Origin: Dielma fastidiosa
GTDB lineage: Bacteria; Bacillota_I; Bacilli_A; Erysipelotrichales; Erysipelotrichaceae
Length of the DNA stretch: 64,000 bases
Direction of reading: 5' to 3'
Assembly: GCF_000313565.1 (NCBI RefSeq)
Contig: NZ_HE578933.1
Span: 55,426-119,425, forward strand
The notes under the pieces were generated by a model. The model saw nothing but the letters and a program-made list of their open reading frames with translations. It made no database searches and was not told the origin of the DNA. Numbering within the stretch: the stretch's first letter is position 1; each line of letters starts with the position of its first letter. The position numbers and the translations under genes are program-made. Positions 42,723 through 52,390 of this stretch are shown here, piece after piece.

Positions 42723-43867
42723 TTCCATAGATTTAAAAACAGATCAAAATAAGATACTTTTTCCATCGGTACATTTACGCCCAAATCAACCGTAAGCGTC
42801 GTTTGATTATCCAGCGTGATCACCAGCTCAGCAATTTTTTCATCAACGGCATACGGCAGTTCATTTTTAGTAAGCACTACCTTTTGTTCTGTAATCTGCG
42901 GTTCTTCCCCTATTTTAAAGACAATCGGCACCTCATTTAAAGTAACCAGCTCAGCCGTTTCCGGCTTTGCCAAATCGATGTTAAGCGCGTCGATCACACT
43001 GCCCTTTTCATAGATTATTTTCTGATCAAACATCGCAAAGCCATAGTCCAGCAGCTGCTTGGTTTCCGCATTTCTTACCTGACTGCTAGGCTCCTTCATC
43101 ACCACGCTGATCAGTCGAAGATTGTCGCGTTTTGCGGTAACCGTGATACAGCTCATCGCTTCCTGGGTAAAACCGGTTTTTAAGCCGTCGACACCCTCCA
43201 TCTGCTTGATCAGCTTGTTGGTATTCACAAGCCAGAACGGCTTTTCGCTGTCTTCACGGATATACGTATCATAAGTTGAAGTAATGGCCAGCAGCTGATC
43301 ACCGCCGGTTTGAATCAGCACTTGGGCAATCCGGGCCATATCCTTGGCACAGGAATAATGCTCGGGATCATGGAGTCCGGTCGTATTCACGAAATGGGTA
43401 TTTTCCAAACCGATTTCCTTTCCTTTATCATTCATTTTCTTCACAAAATTCTCTACACTGCCGCCCAGCTTTTCTGCCATCGCCACCATTGCGTCATTGG
43501 CTGATGCGATACAGATTGATTTAATCATATCCTCAACCTTCATTACCTCATTCACTTCTAAAAATATCTGTGAGCCGCCCATAGAAGCCGCCGTTTCACT
43601 GACGGTAACCGTATCCTCCATGCTTAAACTGCCATTATTCAACGCTTCAAAAATCAGGATCAGCCCCATCATTTTAGTCATGGAAGCCGGAAACAGTTTT
43701 TCGGTTTCATTCTTTTTAAAAACTACCTGGCCTGTAGAATATTCCATCACATAAGCGCTCTGTGCCTGATTTGCTAAAGCCGGCTGTTCCTGTTCTTCCT
43801 CAGCCTTAATTGGACTCAGCGTTAAGGTCAGCATGCAGATCAGGATAGCTATCCAACCCTTTTTCAT
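42707..43867 (-). CDS. dacF: D-alanyl-D-alanine carboxypeptidase DacF
   Basis: A 386-residue penicillin-binding protein with a signal peptide (1-22). SxxK as SMTK at 62-65, SAN at 122-124 and KTG at 230-232. A C-terminal beta domain and an amphipathic end follow. It lies immediately upstream of spoIIAA, its place in Bacillus, where it is forespore-expressed. GCATA (43908-43912) and CATAGAA 16 nt later upstream resemble a sigma-F/G promoter. Confidence 0.92.
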   Translation of the reverse strand: MKKGWIAILICMLTLTLSPIKAEEEQEQPALANQAQSAYVMEYSTGQVVFKKNETEKLFPASMTKMMGLILIFEALNNGSLSMEDTVTVSETAASMGGSQIFLEVNEVMKVEDMIKSICIASANDAMVAMAEKLGGSVENFVKKMNDKGKEIGLENTHFVNTTGLHDPEHYSCAKDMARIAQVLIQTGGDQLLAITSTYDTYIREDSEKPFWLVNTNKLIKQMEGVDGLKTGFTQEAMSCITVTAKRDNLRLISVVMKEPSSQVRNAETKQLLDYGFAMFDQKIIYEKGSVIDALNIDLAKPETAELVTLNEVPIVFKIGEEPQITEQKVVLTKNELPYAVDEKIAELVITLDNQTTLTVDLGVNVPMEKVSYFDLFLNLWKQVLA

Positions 43868-43912
43868 TGATTCACCTCAATGCATTCTATGGACTCAAAG
43901 GCAGAAATATGC

Positions 43913-43938
43913 AAAAAAGCCTGAGAACCCTCAGACTT
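43913..43938 (-). terminator. pdp operon terminator
   Basis: Stem AAGTCTGAG / CTCAGGCTT with loop GGTT, then TTTTGC on the minus strand. Confidence 0.82.
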
Positions 43939-43941
43939 GTT

Positions 43942-45240
43942 TTATAAAACCTTTACAATTAACGGCATTTTCTCACAGACAGTATCAGAAACCACAAAGC
44001 ATTCATGGAAATGATTGATCCATTCATCGCTTAATGGCGCATTGATATGAACATAAGCAAGCACATCACCGTCATGAATCGCATCGCCGGCTTTTTTATT
44101 TAATACGATACCGACAGCCGGATCAATCGTATCTTCCTTAACCGCTCTTCCCGCGCCGATCTGCATTGCTAATGTGCCTAATTCCAGCGCTTTAAGCTCA
44201 CGAATCCAACCGTTTTTATGCGTTTTTATTTCAACGACGGTTTTTGACGTTGGCAATAATTCAGGATGCTTGATCTGTTCGACATCACCGCCCTGAGCCG
44301 CTACCAGCTCCATCAGCTTGGCTAATGCACTGCCATCCTCAATGCTCTTTTTCAGCATGACCATGGCCGCTTCCTCATTTTCCGCAATTTTAGCCTGTAC
44401 CAGCATGATACTGCCGGCCTGCAGACATAACTCAGTAAAATCAGCCGGGCCTTCGTTCTTTAATGTAGCGATTGCCTCTTTAACCTCAAGCGCATTACCA
44501 ATCGCATTACCCAATGGCTGATTCATGTTAGAAATCATCGCTCTTGTATCACGGCCTAAATGTTTGCCAATCGTAATCATCGTTGCTGCCAGCTCTTCCG
44601 CGTCCTCAACACTCTGCATAAAGGCGCCTTCACCAAATTTCACATCCAGCAGGATGGCGTCTGAACCCGCCGCCAGCTTTTTCGACATGATGCTTGACGC
44701 AATTAAAGGAATCGAATTAACGGTAGCTGTTACATCACGCAGCGCATAAAGCTTCTTATCCGCAGGCACCAGACTCTTAGTCTGACCGATTAAGGCAATG
44801 CCGATATCATTCACCTGCTTCACAAAAGCATCTTCATCAAGAAAAACATTAAAGCCTTTTATAGATTCTACTTTATCCAGTGTACCGCCGGTATGGCCTA
44901 AGCCGCGGCCTGACATTTTAGCGACCTTAGCACCGCAGGCAGCCACCATCGGCGTTAAGGAAAGACTCGTTTTGTCACCGACACCGCCGGTAGAATGCTT
45001 ATCTACCTTAATACCCTGAATCGATGACAAATCAATGATATCACCGCTGTGCAGCATCGCATTGCACAGATCCGCAATCTCTTCACCATCCATTCCTTGA
45101 AAATAAATGGCCATGCACAGCGCGCTGACCTGATAATCAGGAATGCGCTCAGCTACATACTCACTGATCCAAAAATTAATTTCTTCACGGCTTAATCGTC
45201 CGCCGTCGCGTTTCTTTTCAATGATATCTACAAATCGCAT
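43942..45240 (-). CDS. pdp: Pyrimidine-nucleoside phosphorylase
   Basis: A 432-residue homodimer that splits thymidine, uridine and deoxyuridine with phosphate. Signature KMSGRGLGHTGGTLDKVESI near residue 110, phosphate-site KHSTGGVGDKTS near residue 80, and the typical Firmicute Pdp length. It overlaps dfrA by 13 nt. With thyA and dfrA it joins thymidine breakdown and synthesis in one operon. Confidence 0.94.
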   Translation of the reverse strand: MRFVDIIEKKRDGGRLSREEINFWISEYVAERIPDYQVSALCMAIYFQGMDGEEIADLCNAMLHSGDIIDLSSIQGIKVDKHSTGGVGDKTSLSLTPMVAACGAKVAKMSGRGLGHTGGTLDKVESIKGFNVFLDEDAFVKQVNDIGIALIGQTKSLVPADKKLYALRDVTATVNSIPLIASSIMSKKLAAGSDAILLDVKFGEGAFMQSVEDAEELAATMITIGKHLGRDTRAMISNMNQPLGNAIGNALEVKEAIATLKNEGPADFTELCLQAGSIMLVQAKIAENEEAAMVMLKKSIEDGSALAKLMELVAAQGGDVEQIKHPELLPTSKTVVEIKTHKNGWIRELKALELGTLAMQIGAGRAVKEDTIDPAVGIVLNKKAGDAIHDGDVLAYVHINAPLSDEWINHFHECFVVSDTVCEKMPLIVKVL

Positions 45241-45716
45241 CGTGTTCCCTCTTTTCTTCGATAATGAATCAACAGAAAACCATCAAACTGTTCCTTGCTT
45301 ACAACGATAAATTCATTCACATCATAGGCTGGAAAATAAGTATCGCCGGCATAATCACCAGGCACTAATGAAATCCACATCTCATCCACATAAGGCAGCG
45401 CCGCTTGATAGATTTTAGCGCCGCCGCAGATCATCAGCAATTCGTCGCATTGCTGGTATTTTTTTAATAACCCCTTAAAGTCATTGATAACATGAACATG
45501 CTCAGCCTCATAATGCAGCGGCTGGTGCGTAATAACATAAGTTGTACGCTGCGGCAGCGGCTTTTTTAATGCCTCAAAGGTTGTCCGGCCCATCACGATA
45601 TACTGATGCAGCGTCTTTTCCTTAAACTGCTTCAAATCTTCTTTTAACTGCCATGGCATCCAGCCATCCTTGCCGATGCACAGCTTTTCATCATGAGCTA
45701 CAATCAGCGAAATCAT
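45228..45716 (-). CDS. dfrA: Dihydrofolate reductase
   Basis: A 162-residue [23 protein letters not shown] contains the catalytic Asp-region residue and the Trp of the M20 loop. GRTTFEAL and [18 protein letters not shown] are cofactor-site signatures. It regenerates tetrahydrofolate for the neighbouring thymidylate synthase; the start overlaps the thyA stop by 4 nt. Confidence 0.95.
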   Translation of the reverse strand: MISLIVAHDEKLCIGKDGWMPWQLKEDLKQFKEKTLHQYIVMGRTTFEALKKPLPQRTTYVITHQPLHYEAEHVHVINDFKGLLKKYQQCDELLMICGGAKIYQAALPYVDEMWISLVPGDYAGDTYFPAYDVNEFIVVSKEQFDGFLLIHYRRKEGTRCDL

Positions 45717-46585
45717 ACGCTCACCTTCGCTTTGATAGCCGGATATGGATCATATCCCTCAATTTTGAAATCCTCATATTTAAAATCATAGATACTCTTC
45801 ACATCCGGATTGATGATCAGCTTCGGCAAAGCTCTAGGTTCTCTTGCCAGCTGCGTTTCCACCTGATCAAAATGATCGAGATAAATATGTACATCACCAA
45901 AGGTATGGATAAATTCCTTAGCTTCATAGCCGCACACTGAAGCGATCATATGCGTCAGCAAGGAATAAGAAGCAATATTAAACGGTACACCCAAAAATAC
46001 ATCCGCACTGCGCTGATACAGCTGACAGGAGAGATATTTCTTATCTGCCGATACATAGAACTGCATGAAGGCATGACATGGCGGCAAAGCCATATCCTTG
46101 ATTTGCGCAGGATTCCACGCGCTGATGATATGACGTCTTGAGAAAGGATTTTCCTTTAGATCATGAATTAGATTTTCCAATTGATCAACCCCAAAAAAGT
46201 CACGCCATTGATGACCATAAACCGGTCCCAGCTCACCCCATTGCTTAGCAAAATCATCCTCAGTTTTAATCCGCTCAATAAATTCTTCCAAGCTCTCATT
46301 TTGATAAGCGGATGACTGAGTGTATTTCTCATAAGGCCATTCATTCCAGATCTTAACATTTTTTAATACTAATGGCTGAATGTTGGTAGAACCGCTGATA
46401 AACCAAAGCAATTCTTCCGCAATTCCCTTAAAGAAGACTTTCTTAGTGGTCAGCAATGGAAATCCCTCACGCAGATCAATCCGCATTTGATAACCAAAGC
46501 AAGACTTTGTGCCAGTACCGGTACGATCCTGACGCAGCTCGCCATTCTCCATAATGTGTCTGCATAAATCTAAATATTGTTTCAT
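45713..46585 (-). CDS. thyA: Thymidylate synthase
   Basis: A 290-residue ThyA making dTMP from dUMP. The catalytic Cys is in [12 protein letters not shown], the folate and phosphate Arg in [11 protein letters not shown], and [20 protein letters not shown] is intact. Longer than the 264-residue E. coli form, with an internal segment typical of Firmicute ThyA. It overlaps the upstream pseudouridine synthase by 4 nt. Confidence 0.96.
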   Translation of the reverse strand: MKQYLDLCRHIMENGELRQDRTGTGTKSCFGYQMRIDLREGFPLLTTKKVFFKGIAEELLWFISGSTNIQPLVLKNVKIWNEWPYEKYTQSSAYQNESLEEFIERIKTEDDFAKQWGELGPVYGHQWRDFFGVDQLENLIHDLKENPFSRRHIISAWNPAQIKDMALPPCHAFMQFYVSADKKYLSCQLYQRSADVFLGVPFNIASYSLLTHMIASVCGYEAKEFIHTFGDVHIYLDHFDQVETQLAREPRALPKLIINPDVKSIYDFKYEDFKIEGYDPYPAIKAKVSV

Positions 46586-47295
46586 AAATCTGCCTCCCTG
46601 TTCTTTAACGCATGTATTTCTGCTTCACTCAGCGGCCGGTATTCACCGCAAGCCAGTGATTCATCAAGCTTTAAGCTGCCCATCTGCAGCCGCTTTAAAT
46701 AAACGACCTCATTGCCAACAGCATGCATCATCCGTTTGATCTGATGAAATTTCCCCTCATGAATCGTCAGTTCCATCTCATCATCGCTGATTTGCCGCAC
46801 CGCTGCCGGTTCACAGCATTCCTCTTCATTAATCTGAATGCCTGCTTCCAAAGCCTCAATAGCGGCCTGTGTAATCGCTTTTGCCACCTTTACATAATAA
46901 ATCTTATCCACATGCTTCTTAGGCGCTAAAAGCTCATGCGCCAACGCACCGTCATTAGTAATCAATAACAGTCCTTCAGTATCGATATCAAGCCGGCCGA
47001 CCGGAAAGGCATCCATCGGTATATACTGATCGAAGCAATCCATGACCGTCGCCTGTTTTTCATCAAAGGTCGCGCTGATCACCCCCGCTGGCTTATTCAG
47101 CATCATATAAATATATTTCTCATAGCTCACCGCTTCATCATCCAGCAGTACAACATCGTTTGTCTCATCAATTTTCAAATCATCATTACGCACCAGCTGA
47201 CCATTTACCTTGATCCGCTTGCTGCGAATCAGCTGCTTAACCTCCTTGCGCGTACCTAAACCCGCATGGGCTAAAAATTTATCTAATCGCATCAT
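46582..47295 (-). CDS. 16S rRNA pseudouridine synthase (RsuA family)
   Basis: A 237-residue S4-domain pseudouridine synthase. S4: [21 protein letters not shown]. The catalytic Asp is in [12 protein letters not shown], and the C-terminal [15 protein letters not shown] is RsuA-type. It lies next to a murJ homologue, like ytzG beside ytgP in Bacillus, which supports the 16S position 516 target by synteny only. GAGGG precedes ATG 47295. Confidence 0.9.
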   Translation of the reverse strand: MMRLDKFLAHAGLGTRKEVKQLIRSKRIKVNGQLVRNDDLKIDETNDVVLLDDEAVSYEKYIYMMLNKPAGVISATFDEKQATVMDCFDQYIPMDAFPVGRLDIDTEGLLLITNDGALAHELLAPKKHVDKIYYVKVAKAITQAAIEALEAGIQINEEECCEPAAVRQISDDEMELTIHEGKFHQIKRMMHAVGNEVVYLKRLQMGSLKLDESLACGEYRPLSEAEIHALKNREADL

Positions 47296-47298
47296 GAG

Positions 47299-48978
47299 CT
47301 ACCCTCTTCGCACTAATCGTTTCATCATCTTATTAATATCAATCTTAAAAATTGTCTGCGGCAGCTGCAGGAATGCCGTAATTGCCAAATAAGCACCGAC
47401 ACTCAGCAGTCCCTGAATACCCAATATGAGCACACACAGCAGACGGCCATGACCAACAGCATTAAAGCCGATAAAATTAAATACCAGACATAACAGCGCC
47501 ATGCCGCCAACACCAAGCATCATCAGCACCATCTTGCGGATCGTATATTTCCACTGCACCTTGTAATTGCGTTTCAGGAAATAAGCATCTAACAAGATAA
47601 TCGTCAGCATTGAAAGCAGATTGGAAATTGAAGCCCCCTGCATACCAAAGAAATGAATGCACGGAATTTCAAAAACCAACTTTACAGCCGCGCCGATAAT
47701 CAAATTGATAAAGTTCTGTTTACGCAGTCCTACCGCCATCAGCAAGGAAGTAAAAATAGGTGTCAGCGTACCAAAAAGCGCGTCAATCGTATGCCATTTC
47801 AGCAATACACCGCCTAATTCAAGCGAAGATGTAATCAGCATCACATTGCCGGCACCCGGATAAGTTACCAAGCTCTCGCCATAAAGCAGATACATAATCG
47901 GTCTTGAAAAGAACAAGAGACAAAATGAAAGCGGGATCGCCAGATATAATACTGAATCAACACAGTCATACACATGTCTGCGCAGTTCCTTCCACTTGCG
48001 GTCAATGACTGATACCGTAATATAAGGAATTATCGAAATCGAAAAACCCGGAGCAAGAATCTGCGGGATCGATGTTACCTTATTCACCTGTACCGAAATA
48101 ATTGAACCAAAGATATAGTTGCAAAGATCAGCCGCAACCCCGGTTGCCTCTAATGCCTTCGTATAAAACAGCCAGTCAATCATATTATTTGAAAAGCCGA
48201 CAATAGCGACTAAAAGATAAGGAATCGCGATACGCACTAATTCCTTAAACAGCAGCTTATGATCATCCACCGAATAAACTTCCTGTTCATTCGCAAGCCG
48301 TTTAATTTCCGGCATATTTTTTTTATCAAATATAAAGATATGCACCAACGCGCAGATGGCTGCTACGCTAGTCGAAAATACAGCAAAATATACCGCCCAG
48401 ATGCGATCCTGTTTAAATACATAAACCGCTATTGCACCCGCCCCCAGCAAAAACATGACCCTTGAGAGCTGTTCCAACACCTGTGAAAATGCATAGATTT
48501 CCATTTCCTTCAAGCCTTGGTAAAAGCCTCTGAAGGCACTTAAAACCGGCACAAAAAAGAGGGCAAAGGAAATCAGCACAATCACATTGCGGGTGATCTG
48601 CAGCGATTCCGGACTTGAATTAACACCCAAAACGATTGAGGCCAGCGGGGTCGCAAATAAAATTAAAAAAGACATGCCGATAAAGCCCAAAGCGACCATC
48701 AGTCCCTGCGCAATCCGCTTGATTACCAGCGTTGTACGATAATCACCAATGTTTGAATACTTGGCAACCAGTGTTGCGATGGCATAGGGGATACCGGCAA
48801 TTGAGACATTGAGAATATACGAATAAATCTCATACGCAAAGCCGTAATACTGCATATTATCCGCGCCGGCAATCGCATTGAGTGGAATTACATAAAGCAG
48901 CCCCAGCAGCTTTGAAATAAAGATACCGGCTGAGCTGATCAGCCCGCCGATAATAATTGATTGCTTCTTATTTTTCAT
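47299..48978 (-). CDS. murJ: Lipid II flippase-type membrane protein (MurJ/YtgP, MVF family)
   Basis: A 559-residue polytopic protein with about 14 membrane helices of the MATE-like MVF/SpoVB family. It starts IIIGGLISSAGIFISKLLGLLYVIPL. Several members flip lipid-linked cell-wall precursors. Synteny with an RsuA-type synthase favours YtgP (MurJ) over SpoVB, but that split cannot be made from sequence alone. It follows the lipoprotein gene by 1 nt. Confidence 0.82.
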   Translation of the reverse strand: MKNKKQSIIIGGLISSAGIFISKLLGLLYVIPLNAIAGADNMQYYGFAYEIYSYILNVSIAGIPYAIATLVAKYSNIGDYRTTLVIKRIAQGLMVALGFIGMSFLILFATPLASIVLGVNSSPESLQITRNVIVLISFALFFVPVLSAFRGFYQGLKEMEIYAFSQVLEQLSRVMFLLGAGAIAVYVFKQDRIWAVYFAVFSTSVAAICALVHIFIFDKKNMPEIKRLANEQEVYSVDDHKLLFKELVRIAIPYLLVAIVGFSNNMIDWLFYTKALEATGVAADLCNYIFGSIISVQVNKVTSIPQILAPGFSISIIPYITVSVIDRKWKELRRHVYDCVDSVLYLAIPLSFCLLFFSRPIMYLLYGESLVTYPGAGNVMLITSSLELGGVLLKWHTIDALFGTLTPIFTSLLMAVGLRKQNFINLIIGAAVKLVFEIPCIHFFGMQGASISNLLSMLTIILLDAYFLKRNYKVQWKYTIRKMVLMMLGVGGMALLCLVFNFIGFNAVGHGRLLCVLILGIQGLLSVGAYLAITAFLQLPQTIFKIDINKMMKRLVRRG

Positions 48979-48979
48979 T

Positions 48980-49660
48980 CTAATAACTCTCGCCCTCTAC
49001 CCATTCACCATATTCATTATAATAACCATCCTCATAATAGTCATCCTCTGAATAATCCTCGGTATCGTCGCCTTCACCATTCTCATCATTATTTTCATCA
49101 TTTGCCGGCGTTTCATCCGTACCGACTTCATTGAGTACCTTACCCTCTGCAGGAGCCGCTACATCCGCTGCGTATTCCGCATCGAGATTAAAGAAGATAC
49201 GTGTTTCATTCAAGCCTGAATAATCACGGTAGACGACAAAAACATTGAGTGTAAACTGCGGTACATCAGAAACCCCATTGCATGCCAAAGCCGCATAAAA
49301 ACCACGCTGCGCATTGCTTTGAAAAGGAATCAGATTAAACTGCTCCTCATCAATGACACCAATTGACGGAAATATATTCTCTGATCCAACCTTAGAAACA
49401 TCGATAACCATCATTTCAACATTATACATTGCCTGTTTAGGATTACTGATTGTCACTTCATAAACATACTGTCCCTTGCTGTCCTTCGTAACTGAAAGAT
49501 CATAATCAAAAGGAATCTCGCTGGAAACCGTAGAATTATTATTAATAATCGCTTCTACATAGCCGATATATTTAGTATTCGTATCGGAAGCCGCATTATT
49601 CGATTTAGCGCATCCGCCTATAAGACACAGACAGAATAAAAGGGTTATGATTTTATGCAT
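48980..49660 (-). CDS. Lipoprotein with acidic, tyrosine-rich tail
   Basis: A 226-residue lipoprotein (lipobox CLIGGC). Residues ~35-165 form a beta-rich domain without a family I recognise. The last ~50 residues are a low-complexity tail of Asp, Glu, Asn, Tyr (DDTEDYSEDDYYEDGYY). It is coupled to murJ (1-nt gap), so a role at the wall or membrane surface is likely. The acidic tail could bind cations or basic wall components; this is inference. Confidence 0.7.
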   Translation of the reverse strand: MHKIITLLFCLCLIGGCAKSNNAASDTNTKYIGYVEAIINNNSTVSSEIPFDYDLSVTKDSKGQYVYEVTISNPKQAMYNVEMMVIDVSKVGSENIFPSIGVIDEEQFNLIPFQSNAQRGFYAALACNGVSDVPQFTLNVFVVYRDYSGLNETRIFFNLDAEYAADVAAPAEGKVLNEVGTDETPANDENNDENGEGDDTEDYSEDDYYEDGYYNEYGEWVEGESY

Positions 49661-49715
49661 AAACTCACCTCACAAATTAGTATAACATAAAATTAATTGA
49701 ATTCATATTTAATAA

Positions 49716-49747
49716 TAAAAAGGCCGGATCACTTTTGACCCAGCCTT
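49716..49747 (-). terminator. Terminator after the DUF1540 gene
   Basis: A 12-bp stem with two G-T pairs (AAGGCTGGGTCA / TGATCCGGCCTT, loop AAAG) followed by TTTTTATT. Confidence 0.85.
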
Positions 49748-49751
49748 TTCA

Positions 49752-49907
49752 TTAGCCTCTGCGCTTAAATGAATCGCATTCTGTCTGCTGACAGCAATCC
49801 GCTTTGCCGCATTGACAGCCAACGGTAATTTCATGAGCACAGCAGCACTGATGTTCATTAAAAATACAGTTATCAACCCGGCAGTTGATGTTTGTTTTCT
49901 TTTCCAT
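49752..49907 (-). CDS. Cysteine-rich DUF1540 protein
   Basis: A 51-residue protein with ten or so Cys in DUF1540 style: NCRVDNCIFNEHQCCC and VGCQCGKADCCQQTECDSF. GGAGG lies 8 nt before ATG 49907; an in-frame ATG at 49913 is too close. Many DUF1540 genes are found in spore formers, and the neighbour cse60 is a spore gene. The function is unknown; metal binding is likely from the Cys pattern. Confidence 0.82.
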   Translation of the reverse strand: MEKKTNINCRVDNCIFNEHQCCCAHEITVGCQCGKADCCQQTECDSFKRRG

Positions 49908-49949
49908 GGTCATTTCCTCCCAAACTTAGTCTAGCCCTCACGGACAAAA

Positions 49950-50120
49950 CTATTCGTAGAGAATCAGGGCAGAAAAACAAAAGATCTGTTCATCTTCACC
50001 CTCAAAAGCCGCGGTTGCAAAGCGGATATCCAAAATCTTAGGCTGCTTGCTTTCAATAAATTCGTTGATTGCATCACTGAGATCATCCTCATGCTGTTCA
50101 TCAAAAACCTTTACCTTCAT
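49950..50120 (-). CDS. cse60: Sporulation protein Cse60
   Basis: A 56-residue protein matching Cse60 at both ends: MKVKVFDEQHEDDLSDAINEF at the start (read as two adjacent motifs) and QIFCFSALILYE at the end. In Bacillus it is made in the mother cell under sigma-E. GGGTGAT precedes ATG 50120. It lies 44 nt after dapA and may be the last gene of the dipicolinate operon. Confidence 0.85.
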   Translation of the reverse strand: MKVKVFDEQHEDDLSDAINEFIESKQPKILDIRFATAAFEGEDEQIFCFSALILYE

Positions 50121-50164
50121 CTTATCACCCATTGAAGTTTAACATGAAGCCTTTAATTATTTTG

Positions 50165-51019
50165 TCATTTAAAGTAGGTATCCAGCTGAGCGCATGTCTT
50201 TTCAGAAATCGTACTCATGGGCAGCCGCAGAATATTTTTGCATAACCCCATCTTTGAATATAAATATTTAACACAGGAAGGATTGCTTTCAAGGAAAAAC
50301 AAACGAGCGATCAGCTTAAAAAAGATGTCTTTGCCGGTGCAGTCTTCCCCCTGCTCATACGCCTCAAAAAAAGCAATTAATTCGGGGGTATACAAATGAC
50401 CGATCACACTGACAACGCCGCTCATGCCGGCAATCATCCCTTCGAGCAGATAACCGTCCTCACCGCTGTAAACATTAAAATCATCGAGTTCCGCAAGGAT
50501 TTCACTGACCATCTGAAGATTATGATCCGCTTGTTTTAAGGCAACGATATTCTTAAAATCTTTAGCCAGACGGATTACCGTCGCACTTTCCAGCGCTACT
50601 CCGCAGCGGCCCGGCACATTATAAAGCATGATATTTTTGCGCGCGTTTTCCGCTAAGACCGCAAAATGCTCATACAAGCCGTATTGTGACGGTTTATTAT
50701 AATATGGAACCACAATGAGATAGCCGTCAAAGTCAAGCTGTTCACTTAATTTAATCAACCGGACTGAATCGCAGGTAGCATTGCTGCCGGCGCCAAACCA
50801 TACCTCACAGCGCTTATTCACCTGATTAATGACAAATTCAAGGAAATCCAGCTTTTCATTTTCTGAAAGAGTTGGTGATTCCCCGGTCGTTCCGCATACC
50901 ATCAATCCGCTGACACCCTCGCTGATCAGCTTTTCAATGATCCGTTCAGCACTTTCATAATCAATTGCATTGGCTTCTGTAAACGGGGTTATCATCGCCA
51001 CATAACATTTACTTTTCAT
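50165..51019 (-). CDS. dapA: 4-hydroxy-tetrahydrodipicolinate synthase DapA
   Basis: A 284-residue TIM-barrel aldolase joining pyruvate and aspartate semialdehyde. CGTTGESPTL near residue 43, catalytic Tyr in MLYNVPGR near 133, and the Schiff-base Lys in VALKQADH near 161. It overlaps spoVFB by 11 nt, so it is built into the dipicolinate operon, where it would feed spore DPA synthesis. A second DapA for lysine or wall may exist elsewhere. Confidence 0.93.
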   Translation of the reverse strand: MKSKCYVAMITPFTEANAIDYESAERIIEKLISEGVSGLMVCGTTGESPTLSENEKLDFLEFVINQVNKRCEVWFGAGSNATCDSVRLIKLSEQLDFDGYLIVVPYYNKPSQYGLYEHFAVLAENARKNIMLYNVPGRCGVALESATVIRLAKDFKNIVALKQADHNLQMVSEILAELDDFNVYSGEDGYLLEGMIAGMSGVVSVIGHLYTPELIAFFEAYEQGEDCTGKDIFFKLIARLFFLESNPSCVKYLYSKMGLCKNILRLPMSTISEKTCAQLDTYFK

Positions 51020-51599
51020 AGAACACCACCTGTCTGAGGATTGGCTGAAGCTGTCTGCCCATTAAAGCATCCTCGCATGTCTGCGCGATCAAAGACCAAT
51101 CTGCCACTAAGCTGTTAGGCTTTTTCATGGGATCATCCTGTGCAAACGGTACAAAATATATATTTTTCAGCGCCAGCAAACTAAAAATATTACGGCCTGA
51201 GATTCCTAATGCATCGTTGGTTGCGATACCGCAGATGATCGGTTTCTGATTGCGCAGCATTGCCTTAGCCGCTAAGGCAACCGGACAGTCATAAGCACCA
51301 TTTACCAGCTTAGCAACACTGTTGGCACTCATCGGTGCGATTACCATACAATCAAAATATTTCCGCGGACCAACCTTCTCCGCTTCCACAATATCCTTGA
51401 TCAATGGCTGATTCGTGATGTGTTCACAATCATTTTGAAAATCAATCGCGTTATAAAACCGCGTTGAACAAGCTGCCACATTCTTGGTTAAAACGACCTG
51501 TACTTCATTGTCTGCCGCCAAATCTCTCAGAACCTGAATGATCGCCTGATGATTACAAAATGAACCTGTAATACCAAATAATATCTTTCTATTCTCCAT
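51009..51599 (-). CDS. spoVFB: Dipicolinate synthase subunit B (SpoVFB)
   Basis: A 196-residue flavoprotein-like subunit (Dfp/UbiX-type fold): ILFGITGSFCNHQ at the start, then VIAPMSANSVAKLVNGAYDCPV and CGIATNDALGISG. With SpoVFA it oxidises dihydrodipicolinate to dipicolinic acid in the mother cell. It overlaps spoVFA by 11 nt. Confidence 0.93.
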   Translation of the reverse strand: MENRKILFGITGSFCNHQAIIQVLRDLAADNEVQVVLTKNVAACSTRFYNAIDFQNDCEHITNQPLIKDIVEAEKVGPRKYFDCMVIAPMSANSVAKLVNGAYDCPVALAAKAMLRNQKPIICGIATNDALGISGRNIFSLLALKNIYFVPFAQDDPMKKPNSLVADWSLIAQTCEDALMGRQLQPILRQVVFYEK

Positions 51600-52359
51600 G
51601 CTCCATCTCCTTCATCACACATTCGGCAAGTATCCGGCCAGCGCTTTTTGAGGCGATCAAGGCCGGCAGCACACCAGCGTTAATCACATGACCGCCTTTT
51701 GAGGTTATACGGCTCTCCGGCATACGGTAGGCTGATACAATATTCAAAATCAACGGTGCTTTCGGCCAATGATTTACCAAATTCTCATCGACCCAATTAG
51801 TTAATGAGGTATTGATAACTATATCGCTGACCGGCAGCTGCTTCCATGTGCTCACCGACATAAAATCACTTGTTTCATGATCCACCTTTCGGCGAATGAC
51901 CCGCACTTTTACATCCAATGCCTTCAGCAAATTGTAAATTTCTTTACCGCTGTGACCAAAGCCCAGCAAATCAACCTTACATTCACTCAATCCAACTGTT
52001 GTGTTATCCAGCAGCAAAAACAGCACACCTTCGGCCGTCAGCCGTGAATTAGCGCTGAGAAACAGATCATCATCGGATAAGTTCACACATTTAAAAGGCA
52101 GCTGATTGATTTCTTCATTCACCGTAGCCGTGAAGATGATGCAATCCTTACGGCAGTGATGCCAAAAATCATCCGGCAGATTCACCCATGCATTCTGCAG
52201 CTTAACCTGATTAGAACGTATACCGCTCATCGGCAGCAGCAAATAATCAAATATCGGTAAGGCATCATTGACATTATTAATTAAATAAGTCGATGTGGAT
52301 GTACTTAAGTACCGCTGTGCTTCAAGCATCCGCTGATCAGAATTAAAAATTCCTATCAC
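51589..52359 (-). CDS. spoVFA: Dipicolinate synthase subunit A (SpoVFA)
   Basis: A 256-residue NAD(P)-binding subunit, somewhat shorter than Bacillus SpoVFA (~297). The Rossmann loop is VDLLGFGHSGKEIYNLL near residue 128, followed by DIVINTSLTNWVDE and GHVINAGVLPAL. The start is GTG 52359 with AAAGGA 7 nt upstream. Missing length is at the N-terminus. It heads the spoVFA-spoVFB-dapA operon. Confidence 0.9.
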   Translation of the reverse strand: MIGIFNSDQRMLEAQRYLSTSTSTYLINNVNDALPIFDYLLLPMSGIRSNQVKLQNAWVNLPDDFWHHCRKDCIIFTATVNEEINQLPFKCVNLSDDDLFLSANSRLTAEGVLFLLLDNTTVGLSECKVDLLGFGHSGKEIYNLLKALDVKVRVIRRKVDHETSDFMSVSTWKQLPVSDIVINTSLTNWVDENLVNHWPKAPLILNIVSAYRMPESRITSKGGHVINAGVLPALIASKSAGRILAECVMKEMEHGE

Positions 52360-52378
52360 TTTATCATCCTTTCATGCC

Positions 52379-52387
52379 TATACTATG
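52379..52387 (-). promoter_or_regulatory. Mother-cell -10 element upstream of spoVFA
   Basis: CATAGTATA exactly fits CATAnnnTA, the -10 of sigma-K (and close to sigma-E), 20 nt before the GTG. In Bacillus spoVF is sigma-K dependent. The -35 is not clear. Confidence 0.5.
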
Positions 52388-52390
52388 TAG

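Noticed and set aside
27979..47295. The two S4-domain pseudouridine synthases as duplicates
   Set aside because: Motifs and synteny place one with RluB and the other with the RsuA type; both are expected in Firmicutes.
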